Notes under the pieces: model-generated | What the model saw: only the letters and a program-made list of their open reading frames with translations | The model's database searches: none | Told to the model about the DNA's origin: nothing | Shown: positions 1 to 16,192 of the stretch, in pieces | Layout of the letters: every line of letters starts with the position of its first letter | How positions within the stretch are numbered: the first letter of the stretch is position 1 | Source of the DNA: Sorghum bicolor | Lineage: Eukaryota > Streptophyta > Magnoliopsida > Poales > Poaceae | Assembly (NCBI RefSeq): GCF_000003195.3 | Contig: NC_012878.2 | Span: 10,342,386 to 10,406,385, forward strand | Reading direction: 5' to 3' | Length of the DNA: 64,000 nucleotides | Position numbers and translations under genes: made by a program

Positions 1-4614
<4,614 letters not shown>

Positions 4615-4689
4615 GGTTATGGTTATGGTTACAGACTGGCGCTGCAGCTGCACTGGGAATGTACGTACGTCGAAACAGAGGAGGGAAGC

Positions 4690-4736
4690 AGAGAGAGAGA
4701 GAGAGAGAGCGAGGGGGGGGGGGGGGGGGGGGGGGG
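4690..4736. repeat. (GA)n followed by a 24-base G run in the GA2ox 5' leader
   Basis: A GA dinucleotide tract at 4690-4709 is followed by 24 G residues at 4713-4736. In the mRNA, read from the minus strand, this becomes a poly-C run followed by a CU-rich tract. Its length in this assembly may be inexact. Confidence 0.85.
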
Positions 4737-4803
4737 AATGGTTTTGGTCGAGCTCGATCGAGAGAAAATCTTGGATGGGGCGGAATGGAGGAGGTGGCCT
4801 CTG

Positions 4804-4811
4804 TTTATATA
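4804..4811 (-). promoter_or_regulatory. TATA box of the GA 2-oxidase gene
   Basis: The minus strand reads TATATAAA here, about 190 bp upstream of the GA2ox ATG. Transcription would start near 4775-4780, giving a 5' leader of about 165 nt. Confidence 0.65.
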
Positions 4812-5003
4812 GGCATGGATAAGAGAGCACAGCGGTCAGAGGTGTATCATACTGTTTCAGATTTCCGACAGTCGCCTGCTTCTGATCTGCGGTACTGTAT
4901 AGGATACAATGCACTGTTCAGCCACGCAGTTGTATGAATGAATATCTTGCATGCCTAATCTACCTTGTGATTTGTCGATCGAGTGGTGGAATTCTGGGAA
5001 TTT

Positions 5004-5704
5004 TTACAGAAGAAGGATTGGTCACCATCAGCCAGACCAAACAACTAGTAGATGGATATGGAGAAGTTTTTGTCGATCGAAATACAAGGTCTTTTGCTGG
5101 CTCTTACTCAAAGACAGACTTAGCATAAGAAATATTCTGAGAAGACAACATATGATCTTGGAATCTTATAACTATGAATTTTATGGACAGGGAGTGGAAG
5201 AGTCAGTTGATCATCTTTTTCTTCACTGCCCTTTTTGCACCATAATGTTGGGGAATGATAAACTTGATAGTCTCTGATAATATTGGGATCATAGAGAATT
5301 GTGTTGCTTTTAACATCCGGTTAAATTCTCAATTCTTTATAGTAGCCTTTATTCTAATGGCTTGGACAATTTGAAAAGCAAGAAATGATATAATCTTCAA
5401 TAACAATAAGATGAATCTACATAATTGCAGGGTTTTCTTTTTCAAAGAAGTAAAACTAGTTGAACTACGTGTAAAATCAAGTCTGTCACTCCTCTTCGAT
5501 CAACGGGTGCACTACTTAGAAATAATCTAGTCATCTCCTTTAGTTTTATTTTCTTTGTTTCTTTCTTTGTTTTCTGATCCCCTTCCCATGTTTGCTGGTG
5601 CTAGCTTGTTGTTCTAGCCCTACTTCTTTGTATCTTGTAGTTCTGTTTCCGTTTTGTTACTCTTACCTTTTTCATGAATAAATCTCTAGTTTCATAAAAA
5701 AAAA
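5004..5704 (+). mobile_element. 5'-truncated LINE (L1-type) with 11-bp TSD
   Basis: TCTGGGAATTT occurs at 4993-5003 and again at 5705-5715, directly after an A run at 5696-5704, the signature of target-primed reverse transcription. The insert encodes the end of a LINE ORF2, including the zf-RVT region: WIWRSFCRSKYKVFCWLLLK then LSIRNILRRQ at about 5050-5150, now frameshifted. It is close in sequence to the C-terminus of the LINE ORF2 at 26.4-30.0 kb. AATAAA precedes the tail. The insertion point is about 190 bp upstream of the GA2ox TATA box. Confidence 0.9.
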
Positions 5705-5715
5705 TCTGGGAATTT

Positions 5716-6146
5716 GCCTTTTCACTGTTGGACTTTTTCAGCTGTGGAGCTGTTGTCCGGACCAGTGCCGATGAGAGTGAGAGCAAGAGGTTCACAGTGG
5801 AGATGGAGCTGGAGTTTTAAAGTTAATCCATTGCAATCAGCTAGCAGGTATTAAGGCAATCGAATTGCGGGAAGTTCTCTAAGGGGTAAGGATCCATCTG
5901 GTGAGGTAAAGGATGGATACAAAGCGGAGATATTTGCTGGCTGAGTGATGAGTCACGAGTGATGAGCAGATAAAATTGAGGGTTGGAGCTTCAAATCAAC
6001 TGTAGCAGCGACCGAACGAGCCCCAAACCGAAGCAAAGCGAAACCCATCTCTATACGTATTTTTCTAGTCAACAAATTTGACCGATAAGTCATGACAAAA
6101 AATATTATTCGTTAATTTGTTATAATAGAAAAAATATTGTGAAATA
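5716..6146. other. Intergenic stretch, no gene seen
   Basis: No open frame with recognisable protein content and no clear transposon ends were seen. It separates the LINE from a Stowaway-like element. Confidence 0.5.
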
Positions 6147-6400
6147 CTCCCTCCATCTCAAAAACTATGTAAATCTTAGTTCCCGAGGAGTCAAAGATTT
6201 TTAATTTTGACTAAATACAAATAAAAACATATTGATGTTTATGACGTATAATGAGTATAGTTAGATTAGTTATTAAATATAGTTTTATAATAAACCTGAT
6301 TAGAGATTCAAATGTAAAAAACATGATTTATAAACTTAGTTAAACTTAAAAATTCTTTGACTCAATTAAGATTTATATACTTTTTTGAGATAGATTAGGC
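6147..6400. mobile_element. Stowaway-like MITE (Tc1/mariner type)
   Basis: The left end CTCCCTCCATCTCAAAAACT and the right-end complement ATCTATCTCAAAAAAGTATA form inverted repeats continuing into TAAATCTTA on both sides. TA precedes the left end at 6145-6146. The right boundary is approximate because its last bases have diverged. Confidence 0.7.
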
Positions 6401-6439
6401 TAATAAACTCAAGCCAATAGACCAGGGCAGACACAAATA

Positions 6440-7200
6440 GAAACGCGAGACTCGCTGGCTGGCGGTTGGAGCTCAGGCTCGGCTCGGCTCGGCTCAGCAG
6501 GGTCCCCCATGGCCCAAAGTCGCGCGCAAGATCCGAACGCCGCGTAACGAAACCGAGCCGGCGCGACGGACGCCCACGCGGCCTCTCGCCGCGTGTGCGT
6601 GTCCCCAGCCAGGCCACCGGGGGAATCGGCTGGCGTGCGCGCGTGGGCACTGGGCAGTCAGTCAGGCGGGTCGGCCGTCGGCGTTGGCGGCGTGGTCCAT
6701 AGCGGCCGGGACGCGCGCCACCACCACGGCTCGCGAAAAAAGGCTGGCGGGAGCGTGCGTGCGTGCGTGTGCCCGGGACAGCGAGGCATTGCTCGATCGG
6801 CCGCCCATCCTCTGCCGGACCGTATGGCACCCCGCGTGGACGAAGAATTGCGGCACGTTGCCACGCGACAGGGTGGGTGCTTGCGAGGCACCACCACGCC
6901 GGCCGGCCCCCGCGGCGCGCGGGGGCGAGAGAGAGAGAGGTGGGTGGGTGGGTGGGCCGTGGGTGGGAGACGTGGCCGCTGCGGGTCGCGGTCGGCGCGG
7001 GCGATGCCGCGTTGGCAGTGCTCATGGAACGGACCGCATCCGACCAGCGCGGTTCCATCTGCTTGTCTGGTCACCCGGCGGCGCTACCGATGCTGATGCT
7101 GCGCACGTTGTATTTTGCGTCGCTTGCGCGCGGTTTCCACCTATGTACGGAGTTGTTTCAGAATTTGATCCTCCAACCCCTGTGAAACCAGGCGCGCGCG
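6440..7200. other. GC-rich island without a recognisable gene
   Basis: About 760 bp of very GC- and CpG-rich sequence in otherwise AT-rich DNA. Several overlapping open frames exist on both strands, as expected from few stop codons in GC-rich DNA. None has a recognisable domain, intron structure or plausible amino-acid composition. It ends in a (GC)n/(AC)n/(TA)n tract at about 7190-7230. It could be an old captured exon, an orphan CpG island or a promoter remnant. Confidence 0.5.
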
Positions 7201-7230
7201 CGCACACACACGTATATATAATATAATTTA

Positions 7231-8383
7231 TATATAAATAAATGCATCTATATCTTGAAGCATGTTCACTGATTTATTATTATAAAAAAGACTACTAGTT
7301 GGCAGAAAAAAATACGAAGCGAACAGGCTCTAAGTAGCATATATGTATGGTTACCATTTTAGGGATGTGTCAACAAATTCTTAATATGCTTTTTAGAACA
7401 TCCTTATCTCAACGGGAGATTCACTGATTAGGCATGCTAGATCATCTTGGTCAATCTCCAGTTCAAACACTGCAAAACCTAATTCAATTAAATAATAAGA
7501 ACGATTACAAGCTAACAAAAAAAAACTATAGGAATAGAAACGAACAAGATCCAGATAAATTCAAATAGAACATCAACAGATCGAAAACTTTTTTTTCATA
7601 AAAAGCTTGTTTCATACTCTCTCTATTCCAAATTAGATTCCATGCAAGTTGTTAACTTTTCAAACAAAAAAAATTACCACCTTAACAAGTTGTTTCTTGG
7701 TTGGTTTTGCTCACTTGGCAATGGAGCCCACATGTTAGGTGCCTTTCTTTCTTTCTATTGCATAAAAATATCATATTTCATACCAAGTTATATGAATAGA
7801 AGATTTGTATTAAAATTGTAGAGCTCAACGTGATCTATAACTTATGTGATTTACAATATTATAGTTGGCAATTTTTTTATGTAAGACAATTAAGACATCA
7901 AAAAATTTGTTTTGAGTTCTCAAACTACCTTCAATGTTAACATGGTCTATAACAAGCCGTAGACCTCAATGTTATCCATTACTCTATAGACTATACTTCA
8001 CAACATTTTTACCTGTGATCATTCAGAAATTCAAATATTTATTGTAAGTTCTCAGATTTTGAAATTCAGATTATTTGAATTTTGCAAACAACCTTGAACA
8101 TCAGTACGGTCTATAGCAAATTTGTTGATCTCATTGTGATGATTTACTTTATGATCGGTATTTTTTTTGTTTGAGATCGTTAGAGCAAATCTTTGTTTTA
8201 AAGTTCCTTGATTATAAAATTCAATTTTTTTCAAGTGACCTCTGACACACTCTATATTAAATTTTTAGTGCTTGACAAGATCTAGAAACTACCAAACTGA
8301 AAATGTTTTCATTTAATATAATTTAGGGTGTCAATATTAATAAAAGATGGCATGCCTAAAAAACAGAGGCATGCGGTGCAGGA
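7231..8383. other. AT-rich intergenic DNA with degenerate direct repeats
   Basis: No gene seen. From about 7800 to 8300 a diverged unit of roughly 150 bp recurs, marked by the phrase T/GGTCTATAAC or TGATCTATAAC at about 7831, 7948 and 8108, each followed by an A/T-rich stretch. Such arrays occur in the ends of some large plant DNA transposons, but no termini were found here. Confidence 0.4.
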
Positions 8384-8582
8384 CACTCACAATGCAAGAC
8401 TCTATCATAGAGTCCAAGACAATTAATTACATATTATTTATGGTATTTTGCTGATGTGACAACATATTTATTGAAGAAAGAGGTAGAAAATATAAGACTC
8501 CAAGTCTTATTTAGACTCTAAGTCCACATTGTTCGAGGTAATAAATAACTTTGGACTCTATGATAGAGTCTGCATTTAGCTA
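8384..8582. mobile_element. MITE with perfect inverted ends around GACTCTATCATAGAGTC
   Basis: GACTCTATCATAGAGTCCAA at 8398-8417 is matched perfectly in inverted orientation at 8551-8570, and ATGCA lies outside each copy. Each end is itself nearly palindromic. Superfamily and exact outer ends were not determined. Confidence 0.65.
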
Positions 8583-9747
8583 AACCACCATGAAAACCAT
8601 TTTTAAATAGTTATAGTTATGGAGCCAGGAGTGAGTGAGTGAGTGTGTGTGGGGCGTGGCGGGGGAGGGGGGGAGCGAATCAGACTTCACTCGTGAATTA
8701 ATAATCTTCCAACCTTTTTTTATGGAAAATGCAATGGATTTGCAGCTTTACGAGAAACGGGAATACGAGTTGGTCATCGGGACATACATTTGCATTGATA
8801 AGAAACATAGCAATGCTCACGGTACGTCTCTGTTCTGTGATGGGAGTATGAAATACCTGACTTGCTTATATTATGGCGCCTTCCAATGCCCAACAAGTTA
8901 TAGTCGATGCCATTGTGAGAGTTTATGACTTCTATGGTATCTTCTATGCAGTTGATGTCATGGTGACTTTGTCACTTGTGTAAGATCCAGAGCCGATCCA
9001 CCTCAGTGATAAAGTCACCATGATTCGAGTACAGAGGAACCTCGTTCCAATAAGTTTCGATCCCATCTGTCAAGCCTCCTCCTGTAGGCCGTCATTTCTA
9101 CCGGATTGACATGGTTTTCGGGCCCATTTCAGGTGATTATTGCAGCCTATTTTCAATCCAGATGAAAACTAAAATGTATTCGTTTCAGATCGACTTAGAA
9201 TGAAAATTGGTCCGAAACCAAAACTGACTTCTTTTTTCTTAGTCTCCGTAGCATGGAATAAAACCGGACCTTCTGTCATTCGGATCAGTTTCTAGCCCAA
9301 GTGGAAGAATAAGTGGAGGAAGTGGATCCACTTGATCCTGGCCCGAAACTATTCAAGGGCTGCAACGAATCCTATGGAACCGAACAAGGCATAGTGAAAT
9401 CAAAAAAGTCCAATGTAGAGAAACCTCATTCCAAGTTATGGTACAACTCTTGCTCATCTGGTCATACAAGGGAGTGCTCCATAATTGAGATATGTGTAAC
9501 TCTCACGGGTGTGAATTTCAACTTTTGGCACTTTGGTACTGCCTCTTTTCAAAAGTCTTCGTCGTTTAAGCCCTGTACGCAGTGACAGCCACAAGTGCCG
9601 ATTTTCATTTAATCGCCATGCACGTCTTAATGCCCAGCATCCCATCATTTGCCCGAGTAAACACCGCTGAAAACGCCGTTAGCGCGCTCAAGACCACACA
9701 CCTGCACTCACGTACACAACCCCGCCCTCCCATAAAGGTTTGCATTC
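8583..9747. other. Intergenic stretch, no gene seen
   Basis: Short open frames are present (for example 8635-8928 and 9313-9585), but none shows a recognisable domain, codon pattern or splice structure. A G-rich patch lies at 8634-8676. Confidence 0.5.
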
Positions 9748-9750
9748 TAA

Positions 9751-10374
9751 GGCTATCTCAAACAGGTTATGCATCTTGCAACCTATACCCAAAATGAGTG
9801 ATTCACAGGTAAAAAAGGCCCTCCAACAGAAGAGGCAAACAAATGACCCATTTTGCGTCCACTATGAGAGGAGACCCAATTTTGTGTCCTTCTCTCTCTT
9901 AGACGCAAATCTTTGGAGGCAGAGGTCGCTGGGGCGACTGGATGGGGAAGAAGAAGACAGTAAGGCTCACCGTGGATCCACAGCGGCTCGAGCCAGAGTC
10001 GGAGCCAAAGCCAGCGAAGGAGGCCGTAGCAGGGCATTGGAGGCCATGGCGGGGCACAACCGGCTCAGTAAGGCGAACCCACGGCCCGCGAACGACGACG
10101 ACGACGAACAGAGGGTGGCCTCGAGGACAGCATGGTCAAATCGAGCTCGGGCTCACCGGATCGAGCTCGGGGCTCGCCAGATCTACGACGCACAGCCGGC
10201 GAGGAGCAGCCCGACGTGGCGAGGTAGGCGACGCTTGGCTGGGCGGCGTTGCGTGTGGCTCTTTTGCGTCTGGCTGTTGGAGATAAAAAGTTTTTGGGTC
10301 TCTAACCTTTGTGCGTGGGAGACCCAAAGAGATAAATGTCTCTCCAATTTAGGTGCAGACGGTTGGAGACAGTC
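9751..10374. mobile_element. PIF/Harbinger-like non-autonomous element with GC-rich interior
   Basis: TAA at 9748-9750 and 10375-10377 flanks a 624-bp segment whose ends are imperfect inverted repeats (GGCTATCTCAAAC against GTTGGAGACAGTC). A TAA duplication is typical of PIF/Harbinger. The interior at 9915-10250 is GC-rich, unlike the ends, and resembles a captured host sequence. No transposase is encoded. Confidence 0.65.
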
Positions 10375-10377
10375 TAA

Positions 10378-10747
10378 ACTGGAAGAAACAATAGGGCCAG
10401 TGACAGGCAACGGCGCAGCAGTGAATGCACACGCGTACGAGGAGCCAGGTGGGCGCCTCGGAACGTCGTGAGGGCATGGTCCCGGACTTAAACGACGGAG
10501 ACTTTTGAAAAAAAAAATTGCTAATACGCTGGAGACTTTTGAAAGGAGGGAGTATTTCCCATCAAACAAAAGAAAAGACCATATTGTTTCCATGGAGTAC
10601 GTAAGGCAAATAAATAATATAAATCCGTCACTTTGAAACTTCTCCATTGTGCATGCTCTAGAATGAAGAATCTACACTGCTAGTTGCAGCGTCATTGATT
10701 TGGTTGTCACTTGCCATGATCGTAAACATGTACACCAGAATAAACTG
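10378..10747. other. Intergenic stretch, no gene seen
   Basis: Contains a small Stowaway-like remnant near 10530-10560 (GGAGGGAGTATTT). No coding evidence. Confidence 0.4.
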
Positions 10748-11040
10748 TTTTTTTTTTTGAAAATCCATCCGCCAAGCTTTATTCATCTGAGAACATTGTT
10801 ACATCATTTGATAAAAGAGGAATAATACAATTAGGGGGTTCATCCACCCAAATACATGAAACTTTTGACATAAACTGGTAATGTTAGCACAATCAAGTAT
10901 CAACAAATCTAAAATAGGACATGCATCAGTTACAAAGTCCAGTTCATGCCAGGTGAAGTAGCACACATAATCATTTAATCCAATACGAGCACAGCTAGTT
11001 TAACTTGTAAGGAATACCATTCAGCAAAGAAAAAATGATA
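10748..11040 (-). mobile_element. Probable retroposed 3' end (LINE-like), minus strand
   Basis: A T run at 10748-10759 is followed by sequence that reads on the minus strand AATAAAGCTTGGCGGATGG and then the poly-A tail, that is, a polyadenylation signal about 20 nt before an A tail. The 5' limit and target duplication could not be defined, and no coding was recognised. Confidence 0.35.
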
Positions 11041-11411
11041 TGGAACAAGTTTATAGACTTTCCCCTTCTATTTCCTTGATTTCATACCATCATGTCACAA
11101 TGTATCATTATTAAGCTCATGGAACAACTTTGATAGATAATGTAATGTGCTTCAGTCAGAAGACGCTCAAGGTGATGGAGAAACCAACCCGTAGTTTCAA
11201 TGGCATTTTATCAGAAAAACGAGGGTCAAGAGGAAAAGCAAAATTTGTACAACAGATGATCATCTATTCATCTCAAGGAATTACACAAATCAATTAAAAA
11301 GACGATAGCAAGGCAATCATTTCCAGACAAGCCAATTTGCCAGAAAAAATTAATTAGGATGAAAAGGGGGAAATTATACTGAAGCAAATTAAAACAATAA
11401 AAAAGAAAAAT

Positions 11412-11591
11412 GAATGTCTGCATCAGATTCTTCAAACAATAGGTAAAAAAATCATCTTTCATAAATAGAACATATCTGCATCAACAGATTCTTCGAACAA
11501 TCAGTAAAAAATCATCTTTCATAAATAGAACATATCTGCATGAACAGATTCTTCAAACAGTTGGTAAACAAATCATCTTACATAAATAGAA
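11412..11591. repeat. Three tandem ~62-bp repeats
   Basis: The unit runs from TCTGCAT through CAGATTCTTC to ATCATCTTTCATAAATAGAA and is repeated three times with a few substitutions. AT-rich and non-coding. Confidence 0.8.
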
Positions 11592-11779
11592 CTGCTAGCT
11601 CCTACAGACACTCTTTGTTACAAGGATAAAATATGCCATCTACACAAAATAAGTAATATCGAACGGTTCATCTATAACCGACTGAGCTACTGGAATACAC
11701 TGACATAAAGATGTCAAATGATTCACCTTATTTGTTTAATCGATGAAGTCAAATGCCAGACATTCCTTGACTGCATGCA

Positions 11780-12196
11780 GAGGGCCTGTTTGGAACGAAG
11801 GAATACAAAACAGAGGAATAGGGAAAAACACAGGAATAGGAAAGGAATACATGTGTATAACAGAGGAAAGAAAAACGTAGGAATTCTAGAGGATTTGGTG
11901 TTTGGAACAAAGGAATATAAACAACATAGAAATGAGTACTTGGCTGTGTATCTCCATAAAAGCCAAGAACAGAAAGTGAGTATTAGTGTGCATGAGCCTT
12001 GGACTTCGTGAAGGAATTGAAACCAAGAGCTAGAAGTGGATTCTTTCTTTCCTTCAAAATGTACATGCGCAGGAATTTTTCCTTTGGAAAGGAACTTGTG
12101 AATCCTTCATTCCAAACACTGCTACAGTGTTTTAAACTATAGGAATCTGGTTCCTTTAGAATTCCTTTGAAAATCCTGTAAACCAAACAGGCCCTC
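11780..12196. mobile_element. hAT-like MITE with GAGGGCCTGTTTGG ends
   Basis: GAGGGCCTGTTTGG at 11780-11793 is matched by CCAAACAGGCCCTC at 12183-12196, a perfect 14-bp terminal inverted repeat. The interior is rich in AGGAATA/TATTCCT motifs. No clear 8-bp duplication was seen, so the superfamily is provisional. Confidence 0.7.
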
Positions 12197-12917
12197 AAAA
12201 GACTAGTCACCATTTAGCTAACTGAGAGACACTTCACCACTCGGTGGCTAAAATTTTAAGTGCTGAATCTAAAAAGCAATACTTTACCATTTAACCATGG
12301 CTAAAGCGTAAAAAAACAGTGAAATGGTTCTAATTACAACTAATGCAAGCACTCTGAGATATAATTCTTAAAATAAGGTCAAATATCTGGACAATTTAGT
12401 GCAATGCAATAAGATAATTTTATAAAAGAAAGGTTCTTAGTTAATCTTGAGATTAAGGAAATTTACTTGCAATATCCCACATTATGATAACACTGGGGCA
12501 GCCTCAAGAAGAGATGAGTAATGTATTAGCAATTACTGGAGATGACAAGGATACTGCTAGTACTTACCAGCTACATGAAGCAATTTCGTGGAACACTGAA
12601 GGACAAGAACGAATGGCTGACGCATGATCATACAATTCTTGAAGATAAAAATCTTGGTGTAATTGCTAGCTGATTTCAAAATTTCAAGTTAGGTAGTACA
12701 GACTACAGAGTACAAAAGTTGTATGGCCTTCCAATAAATACAAGTAAAAACCCCAAATCCTCAAATCAAGCATGACGTTTCCAGAATCATGAGTTTGCCT
12801 CCAAGAACAGGTCACGCAAGGGATTCTCAATTTCTCATTCCTCCAACTATGTTGTGAAGTATATTTGTCACAGATCTGTACTTCTCACCATAGTACAACA
12901 GCTATAATCTTGGGAAA
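12197..12917. other. 3' flank and probable 3' UTR of the mannosidase gene
   Basis: AT-rich DNA downstream of the MNS3 stop codon. The UTR probably occupies the part nearest 12917. No other gene seen. Confidence 0.45.
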
Positions 12918-15900
12918 CTACACAGAATGTGAAGCCCGTTCTGCAGACCGCATAACTGGAAGAGGATGGGCCTCTGTATTGAATACATACTTATCTAGGG
13001 GAAGGGTATTGTTTTCATCAAACAGCAAATACAAATACTTCAATGTTTCTCCAAGGAAGAAAGTTTCCATTTTATCTCTTGTAGAAGGAGGTAGGCTTGT
13101 GACATCATCCAATGATGTGTAACCACCAGAATCAACTTTTGTGTACTTCTCAAAAGCCTGAAAGATCTGCCAACCCCACTCCCTATACCTGTTCGTGGAA
13201 AATGAAGAAAAATATTAGCAAACAGTGACTGATGCAAACTGAAAAGTAGGCAGTCACCAAAATCTTACTTGGGATCCTCTGTGATTCTATACAAAACAAA
13301 TAGTGATTCCACAGTCTCTGGGCGTAGAAGATTGTGACGGTCAAGTGGTTTTATTATGATATCATTGATATACTTGGAGCTTTTATTCCCACCATCAGGC
13401 CCCCCTTCTGTATCACCCTGTAGAAACCCAATATCATAAGTTATTCATACGCAAAATCAAAATATTGAAACAACATTAAATATAAGGTAATTGACCAAAG
13501 TCAGGAGTATATTAGGATGCATAGTGACTCAGCAAACCGTTTACCTCAATGTGGAAATAAGCTATTTCAGGAGCAAGGCCGGTAGAGGTCACAAAGTACA
13601 TCTCAACACATGTTTTGGCAAGATCTTCAGCAAGCTGGAGATTTTCTTTATCTTCATCAGTTAACAAGTTACTTTCAAGAGCTTTTCTCTTTGTGATACC
13701 TTTAGTTGCACCAAGAGCAAGGGTACCAGGAAGAAAACACACCTGCAATATGAAGACATTCAGTGCTACCACAACATTAGAAGGTCGCAAAATCTTGGCC
13801 AGATAAAGAAGAGACTATAAGAATCTGAGTGCAAGAAAACAGATGCTAAGCGACAGCTGCATACCAGGTGATCCATTTTAGGACTAAACCCACCATTTTG
13901 TCCAGATGGAAGTTCCCCAACAAATACCAACCCATTTGGAACAGTTTTCCGAACAAGAAGATGCTTGACCCCTCTCATTGCTTCAGTATACATTTCAAAT
14001 AGATACTTCAAACTACTGTCACGATATTCCTCTTGCTGAACCCACACTTTTAGCAGATACTCATAATAACTGTCCCCTCGAGATCCTAATCGAATATTCT
14101 CACCACTAAATTGACCAGAGGAGGGGCTGCATATAAAGTGAAAAATGAGAATATATAGATTTCCTTTAAAACTTGATGTGTTTGAAGACAATCCAATGTA
14201 ATGGCATTATGATGAATTATTTGAAAAACATACAAGGGTAGAACAGGCATACTTGATGTAAATAGGCACCAGACCCTCCACCTTTGGGAGTGTATGCATA
14301 TGCTCTAACACCTTCATTGCTTCCCTGTCATACTTAGGATCCCCTGATACTTTGCTGAGGTAACTGAACTCTAGTTGCAACGTTGAAGCCTCTGAAGTGC
14401 TGCTTAAGCCATCAGGGGCTGCATGTGCAGTGTGGTCACGAAGTATAACATCACTTAAAGGTATAGCTGTTGGGCTTGATGTAAAAGCCAATAATAACCT
14501 GTCGGCTAAATCCTTTGAAACTTCCAAAAGTCGCTCTGGATTAGCCTTTTTATATGTTACTGGTACTCCGGAGTCACCTGCCCCTGGATGATGACCACCA
14601 CTCAAATGGTATGCACTAAGAAGCCCTCCCAAGACACGGATGGTAGTCTCGAATAAGTTAACCTGCCCTTTCTCACTGATTCTTTGCATTAGGTTGTCTT
14701 CAATCCATTTTGATGCTTCAGAAACAACATCATCAGCACCCATTATTATCGCAGTGTCCAGAGAATCCACAATAGTAGCTCCTAGACCACCTAACCCATC
14801 TGTGCCTCTGTGGCTCAGAGGCATAAGCTCATCATAACCCATTGCATACTTTTGGTAACCGGACCATGCATGTTCAAATGCTTCTTTAACTTTCTTCTGC
14901 CTGGATGTCCACTCAGATGGAGACTGCTGAAGCAGAGAATTATTTTTGTAGATTTCATTTGGAGGGAGGCGTGGGGGCAGCCTTGGTGGTTTTCTCCAGA
15001 ATCTGCGTATATTGGGAGCTCTCCTGACGTTTTTATTCTGTACTTCTTTGCCATGTAGCTCACTGGATACAATACCCTCTGAGCCTTTGTGCAGAAATAA
15101 GTACAATAAGCCAGAAACCATCAACAGACTCAAGAATTTACCAACAGTGAACTTTCCACAACGGTATTTGCTGCTGTTAGTAGCCAAGGACTGTAGAACT
15201 ATCTACATAGGAGAAAAAAAGGGCTTCGGCCTTAGGGAATAATAAGAACTAATGAGATCACAACAGCCTTGAATAAAGTTTCATAGTGTAAGAAACAAAA
15301 AATAACTGATATAAACAGATCTCGCTCCTCATCAAACAGGATAAACAAATATAGTCAAATTACTATAGTTCTTTCGCAGACATGAAAAATAGTATTCCAG
15401 TCCACAGATAAGTTTAAGACAAACAGCACTCAAACATATCATCCAAAGGATAATGGTCATTCTAATTAGTACTCCCTCCATTCCAAATTATAAGACGTTT
15501 TTCCTTTTCTAGATACATTGGTATTGCTCTGCACTAAGATATACATTATGTCTAGATACATAGTAAAAGTAATGTATCTATAGAAAAACCAAAATGTCTT
15601 TATAATTTGGAATGGAGGGAGTACTTCATTAATGAGTGTGTGAGCATGATCCTTCGGACTAATTAGAATGACCGTGATTAGGCGCGAGAGCTGCAGCAAT
15701 CATATGAGACCAAACTAGCCACTGACGAAATAAACCACTCCAGGCCAAAGCTACCATTTGATCCAGTGAATGAGCTCAAGCAGATCGAAACAACATAGAG
15801 TAGCAGCGCCACAAAACAATTAACCATAGCAAATTCAACAGTGACTAGACCCGCAGATCCGAGGCCAGGGATCCCTCATTCCAACTGAAACCAGACACAG

Positions 15901-16192
15901 CCCAACCGAATTACCGAAAATCGACCAAATCACTCCACTCTATGAATCGACTCACGGCCGTAAACTCCAGTTCTCCACGGAGATCAAGCTACACACCAAA
16001 CTAGAGCTAACTCTAGCCTTATTAGGAAAAGTCAGCATATATATATTTTTTTGTAAACAATGAGGGCTTGGGTCGGGAAGGGAGGCGCCGCACCTTGAGT
16101 CGAGACCGGTGGCGGAACTTGGCGTTGTTGTAGGCGCCGCCAGCGCCCACATCGCGCATCGAGTAGGGGAGGGGCCCCGAGGTGCCGCTCAT
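12918..16192 (-). CDS. MNS3: Mannosyl-oligosaccharide 1,2-alpha-mannosidase, MNS3 type (GH47)
   Basis: Class I alpha-1,2-mannosidase that trims a mannose from N-glycans in the early secretory pathway (ER/cis-Golgi). Six exons join in phase: 16192-16094, 15202-14253, 14126-13865, 13742-13545, 13417-13269 and 13188-12918, giving 642 aa; Arabidopsis MNS3 is of similar size. The start ATG at 16192 gives [15 protein letters not shown], matching the MNS3-type N-terminus. A type II membrane anchor follows ([16 protein letters not shown], about residues 51-66). The GH47 domain starts near [19 protein letters not shown] and includes [20 protein letters not shown], then [36 protein letters not shown] and the C-terminal TEAHP whose Thr binds calcium. 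Donor and acceptor dinucleotides are GT-AG at every junction. No disabling change seen. Intron 1 holds a Stowaway. Confidence 0.95.
15472..15621. mobile_element. Stowaway MITE in MNS3 intron 1, TSD TA
   Basis: A 150-bp element with near-perfect inverted ends (CTCCCTCCATTCCAAATTAT against ATAATTTGGAATGGAGGGAG), flanked by TA at 15470-15471 and 15622-15623. Beyond these ends the flanks form another 16-bp inverted repeat, reported as a finding. Confidence 0.9.

Noticed and set aside
6366..7226. Several overlapping open frames of 130-230 codons on both strands
   Set aside because: GC-rich DNA has few stops; none shows a domain, splice sites or sensible composition, and they overlap one another in many frames.
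15181..15202. Mannosidase starting inside exon 2
   Set aside because: No ATG there; the acceptor at 15203-15204 joins in phase to an upstream exon with the MNS3-type N-terminus.
14397..15242. Plus-strand open frames opposite MNS3 exon 2
   Set aside because: Shadows of the mannosidase coding strand, which has full family similarity and correct splicing.
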